52,697 nt of DNA from Clostridia bacterium (lineage in GTDB: Bacteria; Bacillota; Clostridia; Oscillospirales; CAG-272), in contig JAFQEJ010000016.1 in NCBI GenBank assembly GCA_017399105.1, forward strand, positions 1-52,697, written 5' to 3'. A program made the translations under genes and the position numbers. Positions within the stretch are counted from its first letter, which is position 1. Every line of letters begins with the position of its first letter. This document shows, piece after piece, positions 1 through 8,298 of this stretch. The notes under the pieces were generated by a model. The model saw only the letters and a list, made by a program, of their open reading frames with translations. It ran no database searches and had not been told where the DNA came from.

Positions 1-241
1 GGGCATATTACTATTCCATTGTTAGCCTGACCCAAGCATCCCGGCGCGGATCAGCCTTCATCTCGTCGGCAACGCCCCGACAGTTGGGCCGCAGCCAGAA
101 GGGCCATGTGGCATACACCCTGTGTATACTGAATACATAGGACGAACGTGACTGTGTGTGCTATCGCCGAGATAAAGTTACTGCACGAGCAGCAGCCGTT
201 CTGCGTATCTTCTTACTTTGGAAGTCGCTTATCATGATTTT
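1..241 (-). ncRNA. Structured RNA or long 5' leader candidate, truncated at left edge
   Basis: The stretch downstream of a strong minus-strand promoter has no convincing ORF and folds locally. An outer pairing joins ATCTCG (minus 173-168) to CGAGAT (65-60). Inside it, CCTATGTAT pairs with ATACACAGG around a TCAGT loop, with one A-C mismatch. Near the 5' end CTGC pairs with GCAG around a TGCTCGT loop, inside an AAAGT/ACTTT closing stem. It could be a free-standing small RNA or a riboswitch-type leader of a gene beyond the edge. I checked it by eye against tmRNA, SRP RNA, RNase P RNA and the Mg2+ M-box and recognise none of them. The family is unknown. Confidence 0.4.
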
Positions 242-247
242 AGGCGT

Positions 248-275
248 ATTATAGCGTATATTGCGCGAATTGCAA
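248..275 (-). promoter_or_regulatory. Sigma-A-type promoter for the left-edge RNA
   Basis: Read on the minus strand, TTGCAA (275-270) and TATAAT (253-248) are separated by 16 bp. Transcription would start near 241 and run toward the left edge. No start codon with a ribosome-binding site follows within the visible 240 nt. Confidence 0.6.
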
Positions 276-588
276 CAATGGGCGTGGAAAATATTTTTTG
301 CTCCTTCCATTCTCGGTTGTATATAATTTTCGGGCAAATATCGATGTGCTCCCGATTCAACTGAAGCATGGAGCAAAAAAATTCTCAGTAGGTATGGGAG
401 CCGTATTTATCATGAAATTCGCTGCAAAGCGTGTTGATCTCTATTTCTCAATGAAGTCCGGCGCGGTAAATTATCGCTCCGGATTTCATATTGAAGAGCC
501 ATCTTATCACGCCCTATCACGTTTTTTCATCATAATAATATCATATTTCTTGTGCGGCATAGGTCGGAATTGATGAAATGATATGTGT
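276..588. other. Gene-poor intergenic stretch
   Basis: This region lies between the left-edge promoter and the end of the GH36 gene. An open frame on the plus strand (298-573) has no ribosome-binding site and no recognisable protein features, so I do not call it a gene. An imperfect inverted repeat around GTCCGG and CCGGAT (about 457-484) could help end the GH36 transcript, but no clear T-run follows it. Confidence 0.4.
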
Positions 589-2463
589 TCATGCATCAAA
601 GTGATAGAGAAGAATACGCGATTTATAAGGCTCATCGATGGTGAGTGTGAATCCCTTCGCAAGTTCTTCTGTGGAAACGGTGAAGCGCTCGTTGGTGTCC
701 ATATCGGTGAAGGTGCATGATTTGCCAGAATGCTCGCCGCCGAATGTCATTGTCATCGTTTTGATGGGCGATCGAGCTCGGCGGAATGCCAGCACAACGC
801 CGTCATTTTCCTCCGGACGGTCATATTGCCATATCACCCACGAGGACTTATCGTAGCCTGCGGATGCAAGACTGTAGTAGTCGCAGGAAAAATATGGTCT
901 GATGCGGCAGTATTCTCTTGACATCTTTGATGCCCATGCAAAATCCGATTCATCCATTGTCTGGATACTGCTGTTCCAGCAGGCAAGTCCCCATGCAGAC
1001 GAGAAGGTCGAGCGCGCCGCATAGGTATCTGCCTTGATCTTGGTCGTGCAGCCGTTATAGGGCAGGTATTCGCTGATGGTGTTATGGCATTGCGTAACAT
1101 CTGGGTCTGCATTGAAATTACACTGATAGTCACTGCGGAAGAAAGGAATCGCACGTTTGACGGTTTCGAGATCAAAACGTCTGCCGCCGGACGCGCAATT
1201 GTCGATAAGCAGATGCGGATAACGTTCGAGCAGGGCATCCCACAAACGGTAGAGGCCATTGATATGCTGCAGTTCTTTCAGTGATGCTTCCTCCGGTGTA
1301 CGATCCTTACGCCAGAAATTGATGATGTCCGTATTGAAATCCTGTCGGTAGCAACCGAGCTTCAGCGTATCGATAAGATGGCAGAGCGTGTCATATACAT
1401 ACTGCCATGCGTCGGGATTACCGTAGTCGATGACGCCGTTTCCTTCGATCACCGTGAACCATTCGGGATGCTCCTTGATCGGCGGCAACTTGACAACACA
1501 GCGCTCCGGCTCAAACCACAACTCAAACTGCATTCCTGCATCCTGCGTATGCTTTACCACATCGAGAAGGCCGTCCGGATGCCAGGTTTCGTTAATTTTC
1601 CAATATCCGGTGAATTTGCTCCATGCCAGATCGAACGGACCGCGGCAGATCTCGGTAAAATCACCGTACCAACCTGCATCCAGCCAAATGTAGTCGAACA
1701 GGATGTTATTCTCCTTCAATGCGTCGATGCGGCGGCACATTTCATCGGACGGTAGTGCGCCCCACAGCTCCCAGCATGACATCGCTTCGGTTGGACGGCC
1801 GGGCTGACCAACCGTGGAGAAATGCTTTTTCATAAGCCGGCGGAAGCGGTTGCGTGCTGCCTTTTGACCGTCGTGGTACTCCATGATAAGCATTGACATC
1901 GTAGCAAGTGATTCTCCTGCCGGTAGACGGAATGTATTGTTTCCGAGGCAGAGAACACCGTGAACGCCGCCGTCAGCGATATCAAAATCCGCGTGCCAGC
2001 TTCCCGTCCAGCCGATGAAGATGATGTATCCGTCCTTGCCGTTCGTCACATCAAAGAGCGGCATGATGCCGTCGGACGAACGACCGCCGAGGTTCTCATA
2101 GCTGCGATTCTTGCGGAGAAAATCATCGGTCAATGCGTATTCTGTCGCGGAACGCAGATCGTCCCTACTGTAAGGGTGACTAGGTTCCATTCCCTCCATT
2201 CTCACGACGCGCAGCGCGGTGCCGCCTGTCGTTTCATACCGATCCTTCACCTTGCCGTCGAGCGGGAGATGGATGTCGTAATCGATGAATTTTTCGACGT
2301 GAATGTCTTCACCGGTGGTATTTACGATGCGGTGCTGTTCATAGGTCGCGCTGTATTCGGGATATTTGCGAATATCGGCAGTAACAGAGAAACCGTCCGC
2401 CTCGATTGGAGCAGCAGAGGCGTATACATTGTTCTGGAGTGTAAATGTTATTATCTTTTTCAT
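589..2463 (-). CDS. GH36 alpha-galactosidase (cytoplasmic)
   Basis: Predicted retaining alpha-galactosidase of glycoside hydrolase family 36, which releases terminal alpha-galactose from oligosaccharides such as raffinose- or galactomannan-derived sugars. The 624-aa protein lacks a signal peptide. An N-terminal beta-sandwich precedes a TIM barrel with IWLDAGWYG (about 259-267), YRQDFNTD (372-379, D375 as likely nucleophile), DNCASGGRR (421-429) and RSDYQ (443-447, D445 as likely acid/base). The start at 2463 is chosen because AAAGGAGATTCAGCT directly precedes that ATG; an upstream ATG at 2508 lacks a site. The promoter closely matches that of the GH28-like gene at 3666, so control by the neighbouring AraC protein is likely. 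Exact substrate specificity within GH36 is not certain. Confidence 0.9.
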   Translation of the reverse strand: MKKIITFTLQNNVYASAAPIEADGFSVTADIRKYPEYSATYEQHRIVNTTGEDIHVEKFIDYDIHLPLDGKVKDRYETTGGTALRVVRMEGMEPSHPYSRDDLRSATEYALTDDFLRKNRSYENLGGRSSDGIMPLFDVTNGKDGYIIFIGWTGSWHADFDIADGGVHGVLCLGNNTFRLPAGESLATMSMLIMEYHDGQKAARNRFRRLMKKHFSTVGQPGRPTEAMSCWELWGALPSDEMCRRIDALKENNILFDYIWLDAGWYGDFTEICRGPFDLAWSKFTGYWKINETWHPDGLLDVVKHTQDAGMQFELWFEPERCVVKLPPIKEHPEWFTVIEGNGVIDYGNPDAWQYVYDTLCHLIDTLKLGCYRQDFNTDIINFWRKDRTPEEASLKELQHINGLYRLWDALLERYPHLLIDNCASGGRRFDLETVKRAIPFFRSDYQCNFNADPDVTQCHNTISEYLPYNGCTTKIKADTYAARSTFSSAWGLACWNSSIQTMDESDFAWASKMSREYCRIRPYFSCDYYSLASAGYDKSSWVIWQYDRPEENDGVVLAFRRARSPIKTMTMTFGGEHSGKSCTFTDMDTNERFTVSTEELAKGFTLTIDEPYKSRILLYHFDA

Positions 2464-2511
2464 AGCTGAATCTCCTTTGGGGTAGTTGGTTGAACCTAAG
2501 AATTTCATATC

Positions 2512-2574
2512 ATTTTTCGCACAAGTTATAGCTGCATTTATATTATATCAAATACATTTTCACTTTTCTATTGA
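2512..2574 (-). promoter_or_regulatory. Promoter element of GH36, shared with the GH28-like gene
   Basis: On the minus strand this 63-nt element starts TCAATAGAAAA. It carries a weak -35 TAGAAA (2570-2565), a 17-bp spacer and a TATAAT -10 (2547-2542), and ends GCGAAAAAT. It aligns without gaps to 3586-3648 on the plus strand. The blocks TCAATAGAAAA, TATAATATAAATGCAG, TATAACT and GCGAAAAAT are the same in both copies. Conservation well outside the core boxes suggests operator sites for the adjacent AraC regulator. The 143 bp between this element and araC hold nothing else I can identify. Confidence 0.65.
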
Positions 2575-2717
2575 AAATTCAGCATATAACATGGTGTAAT
2601 AAGCAAAGGATGATGCACAGGATGGAAGTATTATTTGGAATAAACGGTAATTGGTTATATTCTTACGCATCTTTTAGCACATTCTTCGAGCTATGTAAAT
2701 ATTGGCGTAAAGATTTC

Positions 2718-3539
2718 TTATTTCGGGTAGAATAGTTTCTTATACTTGAGCGGCGTACAGCCATAGTATTTACGGAACAACTCGATATAGCTCGAATAAT
2801 CCGGGAAACCGCTCATCTCACAAGCCTCGCTCACCGTGCTTCCGGTTCTGAGAAGATAGGAGGAGCGAACGAGCCGTTTGTTCTGGAATGCGGCATATGG
2901 TGCAGTCGCGAGGTACTTTCGAAAATGCCGCTCCAATGTGCTGACACTCACATGGCAGTCCTCCGCTAACTTGCGGATATCCAGATTCTCCGTCAGATGC
3001 TCGTCCATATACCGCATGGAATAGCGGATATCCTCGGGGAAGGTATAAGATGCAACAGTCTGCGAGATGCTCACTCCCTCTTCGAGCAGTTTCATCATCT
3101 GCAGAAAAGCGATCTTATATTCCAGCTCCGACTTCGCCGGTTGGAGAAATCCGCTCAGCACTTCGATCATCGCCGTGAGCTGTTCTTCAGTCAGTTGAAA
3201 GAGGTTGGAGCTTCCGCTTTTCCGATCAAAAAACATCCGGAAGAGGTCGTTATCATTCTCTGTATGAATGAGTAGCCAGAAATGTTCATGCGGTGCATCA
3301 CTATGATAGATGCAGTGATGGTTCTCATACGGGCGCGTTATGATGACACTGCCGCGTGTGATACCGTAGATGCCGCCCTCCACCTCAAACGAAACATCTC
3401 CGGAAAGGTTGATATAGATTTCGCACTCCTTGTGGAAGTGAGACTCCTCCGGAATACTGCAGTGAAATTCTCCGCCGCGATAGGTAATAGACAGCGAAAC
3501 CTCACTGTTCTTTGACAAGATCAGTTGATTAAAATGCAC
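2718..3539 (-). CDS. AraC-family transcriptional regulator
   Basis: A 273-aa AraC/XylS regulator. The N-terminal part is a cupin-like sugar-sensing domain; a run such as SHFHKECEIYINLSG fits the ligand-binding barrel. The C-terminal ~100 residues hold the two helix-turn-helix units, with DIRKLAEDCHVSVSTLERHF for the first and the typical FPDYSSYIELFRKYYGCTP end. I place the start at GTG 3539 because AGGAGG sits 7 nt upstream; a longer frame to 3602 has no site. It lies between the GH36 and GH28-like genes, which share a promoter element, so it is the obvious candidate activator or repressor of both. The effector sugar is unknown. Confidence 0.88.
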   Translation of the reverse strand: MHFNQLILSKNSEVSLSITYRGGEFHCSIPEESHFHKECEIYINLSGDVSFEVEGGIYGITRGSVIITRPYENHHCIYHSDAPHEHFWLLIHTENDNDLFRMFFDRKSGSSNLFQLTEEQLTAMIEVLSGFLQPAKSELEYKIAFLQMMKLLEEGVSISQTVASYTFPEDIRYSMRYMDEHLTENLDIRKLAEDCHVSVSTLERHFRKYLATAPYAAFQNKRLVRSSYLLRTGSTVSEACEMSGFPDYSSYIELFRKYYGCTPLKYKKLFYPK

Positions 3540-3559
3540 CCGATCGCCTCCTTTTGCAT

Positions 3560-3589
3560 ATATTACCATGTTTCGTGCCGAAATGTCAA
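3560..3589 (-). promoter_or_regulatory. araC promoter, overlapping the shared element
   Basis: On the minus strand TTGACA (3589-3584) is followed after 18 bp by TAATAT (3565-3560). The -35 box overlaps the first bases of the conserved element at 3586-3648. A protein bound there would therefore also affect araC transcription, which predicts autoregulation. Confidence 0.5.
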
Positions 3590-3648
3590 TAGAAAAATGC
3601 AATATTCCTTGGTATAATATAAATGCAGATATAACTCGCGCGAAAAAT
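3586..3648 (+). promoter_or_regulatory. Promoter element of the GH28-like gene, shared with GH36
   Basis: Second copy of the 63-nt element, here with TAGAAA (3590-3595), a 17-bp spacer and TATAAT (3613-3618). The weak -35 fits a promoter that needs an activator. It is aligned and discussed under the GH36 copy at 2512-2574. Confidence 0.65.
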
Positions 3649-3665
3649 TTCCGGAGGTAATGTTT

Positions 3666-5030
3666 ATGAAAGTTCTTAAAATTCTTGCGAGTACTGTGGC
3701 GGCTCTCGACTCAAACGTACATACCGGAGGTGGAACAGATGATACAACTGTACTTCAGGGCGTGTTGGATTTAGCCAAGGATGGCAATGTAGGCGTGCAT
3801 CTGGTTATGGATGGTGCAGCGCTTATTTCCAAGCTGAAGCTTCACTCCAACACCACAGTGGAATGCATGAATAAGGATTGCGGCTTCTATCAGATCGATC
3901 ACACCGACGATTCGATGATTACCAATTCCGATTGGAATCATTACGAAACGAAGACGCACAATATCTCGCTTCTTGGCGGCACTTACAATCAGAATTGTCT
4001 GAATCAGGCGCACGATCACGGACGCGAGGCGGAATATTACACCACGCCAGATGGCCGAACGCTCAAGGAATTTCGATTCACGCTCTGTCTCGAATTCTAC
4101 GGTGTTCAAAATCTGCTTGTCCGCGACATAACCATTGCAGGTTTCCGCACATTCGCTTTTACCGTTGGATGTTTCAAAAACGTTACGATCGAAGACGTGT
4201 GGCTGGATATGCAGCATCATATGATGGGTAATCAGGATGGCTTCCATTTCTGGGGACCGGGACAGTATCTTACCGTCAGGAACTGCGGCGGATTCGTCAG
4301 CGATGACATCATGAACATAGGTCCGGATGAGATGGACAAGATTTCCGACATCACAGATGTGCTTGTAGACGGCATATTCTGCGACGATGCGGAGCAGGCA
4401 GTCCGACTGCTCACCCGCGGTACGGGACGCCTCGACCGAGTAACAGTTCGCAACGTGACGGGACAGTATCGATCCTTCGGATTCTACATCAATCCGTGGT
4501 TTCCTGAAACCTGCGGAAATTTCGGCAATATTTTCTTTGAAAATATTGATCTTAAGGAACATAAGAATACCTACCCCTACTATGGTCCAATCCTATTTTC
4601 AGTGGGCGGCAACATAGAGTGCCTGACGCTCAAAAATATCCGCCACCACAACGGCTACGACACCCGTCGGCTGATGGATTTCGGCCTGCCGTTCTACAGC
4701 AGCTACAACAAGACACTCGATGAAGCCTCGCTCGAGCATACCCAGCGGATGCAGAAGATTATTATCGACGGTCTAACCGTTACAGAAAACGAAAACGATC
4801 CGATGGGCAGAACCTACATCAAAATCCATGAAAACATCGAAACATTGGTATTGAAGAACATTCTCGTCCTCAAGAATCAGGAGAAGGGCAATGGCACATT
4901 TCTTGATTTTGCCGAGATGGGGCACATCGAAAATCTCATTACGGAATCTATCTGTATCGAGGGTGTTGAGACAGTATGCAGCGACTACAGCCGTATCGGA
5001 AGCCAGACCCATCCCAAAAACGAACTTTAA
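3666..5030 (+). CDS. GH28-like right-handed beta-helix protein
   Basis: A 454-aa protein of the pectate-lyase-like beta-helix superfamily, probably acting on a plant polysaccharide fragment. It has recurring short beta-strand rungs (for example LLVRDITIAGF, VTIEDVWLDM, LVDGIFCDD). It also has motifs resembling GH28 catalytic carboxylates: NQDG at 189-192 and SDD at 212-214. The GHG and RIK motifs of classical polygalacturonases are not evident, so the activity may differ. No signal peptide is seen. The start at 3666 has GGAGG 8 nt upstream; the ATG at 3660 is too close to it. A solute-binding lipoprotein follows after 19 nt, so the two are probably cotranscribed. Confidence 0.7.
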   Translation: MKVLKILASTVAALDSNVHTGGGTDDTTVLQGVLDLAKDGNVGVHLVMDGAALISKLKLHSNTTVECMNKDCGFYQIDHTDDSMITNSDWNHYETKTHNISLLGGTYNQNCLNQAHDHGREAEYYTTPDGRTLKEFRFTLCLEFYGVQNLLVRDITIAGFRTFAFTVGCFKNVTIEDVWLDMQHHMMGNQDGFHFWGPGQYLTVRNCGGFVSDDIMNIGPDEMDKISDITDVLVDGIFCDDAEQAVRLLTRGTGRLDRVTVRNVTGQYRSFGFYINPWFPETCGNFGNIFFENIDLKEHKNTYPYYGPILFSVGGNIECLTLKNIRHHNGYDTRRLMDFGLPFYSSYNKTLDEASLEHTQRMQKIIIDGLTVTENENDPMGRTYIKIHENIETLVLKNILVLKNQEKGNGTFLDFAEMGHIENLITESICIEGVETVCSDYSRIGSQTHPKNEL

Positions 5031-5049
5031 GTCCAAGGAGAAACTGATT

Positions 5050-6519
5050 ATGAAAAAACGCATCGCCACATCGCTGCTGCTTGTCGCTATGCTTGCTTCT
5101 GCATCCTGCGGCAGCAAAACTACGACTGACACCCCCGTGCTCTCTGACAGCACAACTACTGCGCCCTCTGACAGCACAACCGCTGCTGTGGAGACGATTG
5201 ATCCGCTGATGGATGACCTCGGTGAATTCGATTTTGAAAACTATGAATACCGAGTGCTGAGCGTTACCTACGACCCGAATTCCTATTTCACGCTGTTCGA
5301 TTCGGAGGAAAACGGCGAAGTCCTCAATGACGCGCTCGTCAGGCGAAACCTCGAGATCGAAGAGCGATTTAACGTCCAGTTTGTTGCTTCAGAAGATTCG
5401 TACGGTAATAACTATACGACCCTGCAGAAATCCGTCAGATCCAACGAGCATGCATACGACATGATCCAGCTCATCAACCGCAATGCTTTTGCGGCAGCGA
5501 TTGATGGACAGCTCATGCCCATTTCCGAGCTGACCTATCTCGACCCCGATAAGGATTATTATCTTCACGATGTAAACGAGCAGCTTTCCATCGCCGGCAA
5601 GCAGGTTCTTTTTTACAGCGAAGAATGTCTGCACGCATTCCAGTCATCGGTTGTATTGCTTTTCAATAAGGAGATCGCGAAGGATCACAACCTCGGCAAT
5701 TATTATGACATGGTTCGCGATGGCACATGGACACTCGACCGGTATTTCTCAGATTCCCGTCTTGTCTGCACCGATGTAAACGGCGACTCCATGTGGGATG
5801 ACAGCGATCTCTACGGAACGGCTGTCTGCGTGGATGCTTACTTCCCTTCGATTTACAACGGCACAGGAGAGCTTTCCATCAGAAAGGATGAAGACGGAAT
5901 TCCCTACTTTGCGGCGATTTCGAGTGAAAAGATGACCGAGGTTGTTGAGCGGATTATCCACGAGCTGGATAGCAGCAAACACCTCTATTACACCGAATCG
6001 CAAAGCTTTGCCGCACCGGTTACCGCTTTTGCCCAAAATATATCTCTGTTTACAGCCGCTCCTATCGGCCGAATGACACCTCTTCGAGAAATGGAGAGCG
6101 ACTACGGTTTGCTTCCGTTCCCGAAGTATGACGAGTCACAGGAACAGTATTACTCCCGCATGGTTGACGGATGGCTGCATGTTGTTCCGATCACCAATCC
6201 CGACCCGGAACGAACCTCCGTCATTCTGGAAGCGCTCGCCTCCGGCTCAGCAAGATATGTCATTCCGGCTTATTATGACACCATTCTCAATAACAAGGTT
6301 CTGCGCGATGAAGAATCTATCGAGATGATGGAAATTGTCCGCAATACAAGAATCATTGATCTCGGTGAGCTTCCGTGGTACGAAACTGTCCGTGTGCGTT
6401 ATACCACCGATCTTTTCTATAAACGCAAGGGAGAATTTGCTTCTCTGAATGCAAAAATCGCTACTCGAATTGAAAAAGAAATTAATAAGACACTTGATGC
6501 ACTTGATTCGATTGGCTGA
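5050..6519 (+). CDS. Extracellular solute-binding lipoprotein, paralog 1
   Basis: A 489-aa lipoprotein resembling family 1 (oligosaccharide-type) ABC solute-binding proteins. The signal peptide ends in a lipobox with Cys20, followed by a Ser/Thr-rich linker. An Asp-rich loop DVNGDSMWDDSDLYG (about 239-253) resembles a calcium-binding EF-hand/dockerin-type loop and occurs in all five paralogs in this window. The start is set by AAGGAG 9 nt upstream. It lies in one operon with the GH28-like gene and so under the shared AraC element, suggesting it binds the oligosaccharide that enzyme handles. No permease or ATPase gene lies nearby. It is the most divergent of the five paralogs. Confidence 0.82.
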   Translation: MKKRIATSLLLVAMLASASCGSKTTTDTPVLSDSTTTAPSDSTTAAVETIDPLMDDLGEFDFENYEYRVLSVTYDPNSYFTLFDSEENGEVLNDALVRRNLEIEERFNVQFVASEDSYGNNYTTLQKSVRSNEHAYDMIQLINRNAFAAAIDGQLMPISELTYLDPDKDYYLHDVNEQLSIAGKQVLFYSEECLHAFQSSVVLLFNKEIAKDHNLGNYYDMVRDGTWTLDRYFSDSRLVCTDVNGDSMWDDSDLYGTAVCVDAYFPSIYNGTGELSIRKDEDGIPYFAAISSEKMTEVVERIIHELDSSKHLYYTESQSFAAPVTAFAQNISLFTAAPIGRMTPLREMESDYGLLPFPKYDESQEQYYSRMVDGWLHVVPITNPDPERTSVILEALASGSARYVIPAYYDTILNNKVLRDEESIEMMEIVRNTRIIDLGELPWYETVRVRYTTDLFYKRKGEFASLNAKIATRIEKEINKTLDALDSIG

Positions 6520-6660
6520 GAAGGTTCACTCATAACAAATAATAAACCGACAATCGGCTTTATTCCGCAGCTGCTTTTTCGCGAGGATGATCATCTTTAT
6601 AATAAGGACGGTTATCTGCGTCTGAAAAACACATTTCTGAGAAAACACTCTGACACATGA
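6520..6660 (+). pseudogene. Possible gene remnant between the lipoprotein and the DMT transporter
   Basis: Directly after the lipoprotein stop, and in the same frame, lies an open stretch. It reads protein-like (NKPTIGFIPQLLFRED, then YNKDGYLRLKN) and ends in TGA at 6658-6660, overlapping the next ATG. It has no ATG start. It could be the start or end of a deleted gene, or chance open frame. I cannot assign a family. Confidence 0.25.
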
Positions 6661-7523
6661 TTTTACATTATTTATTCCTTGCCGTATCGGTGGCGGTAAA
6701 CGTCACCGGCGGCAGTATCAACAATCATTTTTCCAAGGAAAAAACGATCAGCGCCGCAGATAAATACACATTCAATATCGCAAGCTCTGTGGCGTCTTTC
6801 TTAATCGCCTTCATCTTTGCGTCCACGAGGCACATCTCGCTTTACACGCTCGTTATGGGTATCCTGTTCGGAATCTTAAACGGCGGCTCAGTTTTGGCGC
6901 GCACCTTTGCGCTATCAGAAGGTCCGCTTTCACTGACGACGCTCATCGGTTGCTGCGGTATGCTTATTCCCACCGTCACCGGTATGCTGTTCTGGAAAGA
7001 GGAGATCAGTCTACTGCAGATCATTGGCATCGTGCTGATGATTGTTGCGTTGTCCTTGGTTGTCGGCGTAAAAAAAGACAAGAAATTTTCCGTAAAATGG
7101 GTGATTTACAGCTTCACACAGTTTCTCTGCATCGGATGTATCAGCATTATGCAGAAACTTCAGCAAGGCTCGGCTTATGCTCAGGAGAGCGGCGGATTTC
7201 TCATGACTGCATTCGTAGTATCCGCGCTTATCAACGTGTTGATGCTGACGGTAACGCTCAAGAAGAGCGATGCAAAGACATCACGCAATCCGCGGTGGGC
7301 ATTCGGATTCCTGACCGGCGGCTGCAACGGCATCAACAATGTATTCAACCTTGCTCTTGCTGGAATGCTTCCTGCGGTGGTCTTTTTTCCGATGGTCAAC
7401 GGCGGAGGCATTCTTCTTATGGGATTATCCGGCTGTCTGCTGTTCGGAGAAAAATGCACCTGTCGGCAGTGGATCGGATTTCTTCTCGGAACGGCGTCAA
7501 TCCTTATGATTGGGCTAGGATAA
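6657..7523 (+). CDS. DMT-superfamily (EamA-like) transporter
   Basis: A 288-aa integral membrane protein with about ten hydrophobic segments. It has the two-fold repeat typical of drug/metabolite transporters; each half ends in a long hydrophobic helix after a charged loop (WKEEISLLQIIGIVLMIVALSLVVG and the C-terminal GEKCTCRQWIGFLLGTASILMIG). Substrates of such proteins range from sugars to amino acids and cannot be predicted here. The ATG overlaps the stop of the preceding remnant frame (ATGA). The ribosome-binding site is poor, so translation may have depended on coupling. Confidence 0.8.
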   Translation: MILHYLFLAVSVAVNVTGGSINNHFSKEKTISAADKYTFNIASSVASFLIAFIFASTRHISLYTLVMGILFGILNGGSVLARTFALSEGPLSLTTLIGCCGMLIPTVTGMLFWKEEISLLQIIGIVLMIVALSLVVGVKKDKKFSVKWVIYSFTQFLCIGCISIMQKLQQGSAYAQESGGFLMTAFVVSALINVLMLTVTLKKSDAKTSRNPRWAFGFLTGGCNGINNVFNLALAGMLPAVVFFPMVNGGGILLMGLSGCLLFGEKCTCRQWIGFLLGTASILMIGLG

Positions 7524-7559
7524 TTCGATTTCGGCAGAAAACATATCTTGACTTCTGTT

Positions 7560-7594
7560 GGCGTATATGGAGAACTGATTGTTCCATATACGCC
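7560..7594. terminator. Perfect 12-bp inverted repeat after the DMT gene
   Basis: GGCGTATATGGA (7560-7571) and TCCATATACGCC (7583-7594) form a 12-bp stem with an 11-nt loop. No strong T-run follows, so termination is possible but not shown. Confidence 0.4.
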
Positions 7595-7609
7595 ACTACA
7601 TTTCCCCAT

Positions 7610-7680
7610 TGTCATCCGGTGACGGACTATCTGTGAATCTCTACGCGTTGATTTTGAATTCAACGCAAGGCCGGGTGACA
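7610..7680. repeat. Nested inverted repeats of unknown role
   Basis: TGTCATCCGG (7610-7619) pairs with CCGGGTGACA (7671-7680), with one G-T wobble. It encloses a second hairpin, GCGTTGA (7645-7651) with TCAACGC (7660-7666). From 7681 to about 7806 I see neither gene nor recognisable element. Confidence 0.35.
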
Positions 7681-7806
7681 AGATTCTTTTCAAACGCGGT
7701 GCGACATAGCGCGACGCTTTGTTAGTCCGAAGGATGCGCTCGCGGTGCAATGTCTGCGACGGCTCATTGGCACCATATTCATTCATATGTGTGTATAACG
7801 GCAAAA

Positions 7807-7852
7807 TCCCCATAAAAACAATAGGAGATATGGATTTCTCCATATCTCCTAT
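7807..7852 (-). terminator. Terminator of the rpsF-ssb-rpsR operon
   Basis: A perfect 14-bp inverted repeat, ATAGGAGATATGGA (7821-7834) and its complement (7839-7852), has a 4-nt loop. On the minus strand it is followed by TTGTTTTT, which fits Rho-independent termination of the ribosomal-protein transcript. Confidence 0.6.
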
Positions 7853-7861
7853 GCTTCGGAT

Positions 7862-7906
7862 GGCTATATAGGGATTACATCCCTATTCATAGCCACCTTT
7901 TTTTCT
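7862..7906 (+). terminator. Terminator on the plus strand, facing rpsR
   Basis: GGCTAT and AGGGAT pair with ATCCCT and ATAGCC (7862-7894), followed by a run of seven T. It probably ends transcripts coming from the DMT gene. Two further short hairpins lie between it and rpsR: CAAATTGC/GCAATTTG near 7913-7931 and ATCTCAAAG/CTTTGAGAT near 7934-7960. Confidence 0.6.
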
Positions 7907-7961
7907 TGTATGCAAATTGCGAAGCAATTTGTGATCTCAAAGTGCTTTGCGCTTTGAGATT

Positions 7962-8264
7962 TTAGTCCGAAACGTAAGGAAGCAGTGCAACGATGCGAGC
8001 TCTCTTGATAGCGGTAGTGAGCTGACGCTGATGCTTAGCGCAGGTGCCGGTAATTCTTCTGGGAAGAATCTTAGCGCGCTCGCTGATGTGCTTTCTCAGT
8101 CTTGCAACATCCTTGTAATCGATCTCGTCAATCTTTTCAGCACAGAAAACGCAAACCTTCTTTCTCTTGCGGTTCATGCCGGGACGGAAAGGACGTGCGT
8201 TAGCGGTAGCAGGAGCGGCTGCGGGAGCCTCAGACTGCTGAACATTGGTGTTCTCGTTATCCAT
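7962..8264 (-). CDS. rpsR: Ribosomal protein bS18
   Basis: A 100-aa bS18, a small-subunit protein that binds bS6 on the platform. The core ([38 protein letters not shown]...) is typical. The ~25-residue Ala/Pro-rich N-terminal extension is longer than in the average bS18. AAGGAGG precedes the ATG. It is the last gene of the usual rpsF-ssb-rpsR order, 34 nt after ssb. It ends just before the hairpin cluster at 7807-7960. Confidence 0.97.
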   Translation of the reverse strand: MDNENTNVQQSEAPAAAPATANARPFRPGMNRKRKKVCVFCAEKIDEIDYKDVARLRKHISERAKILPRRITGTCAKHQRQLTTAIKRARIVALLPYVSD

Positions 8265-8298
8265 CTTAAGTTAACCTCCTTATAGAAATAAATGTCGA

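Noticed and set aside
1..241. Resemblance of parts of the left-edge RNA (GATACGC, GGATGCTTG) to the magnesium M-box riboswitch
   Set aside because: The required TTAGGTGAGGCTCC block is absent, and the order and spacing of the remaining pieces do not match.
298..573. Open reading frame on the plus strand near the left edge
   Set aside because: It has no ribosome-binding site, no recognisable protein features, and starts inside the region of the minus-strand promoter.
7181..7843. Minus-strand frame covering the hairpin-rich gap
   Set aside because: It runs antisense through the DMT gene and across several hairpins; its translation looks random.
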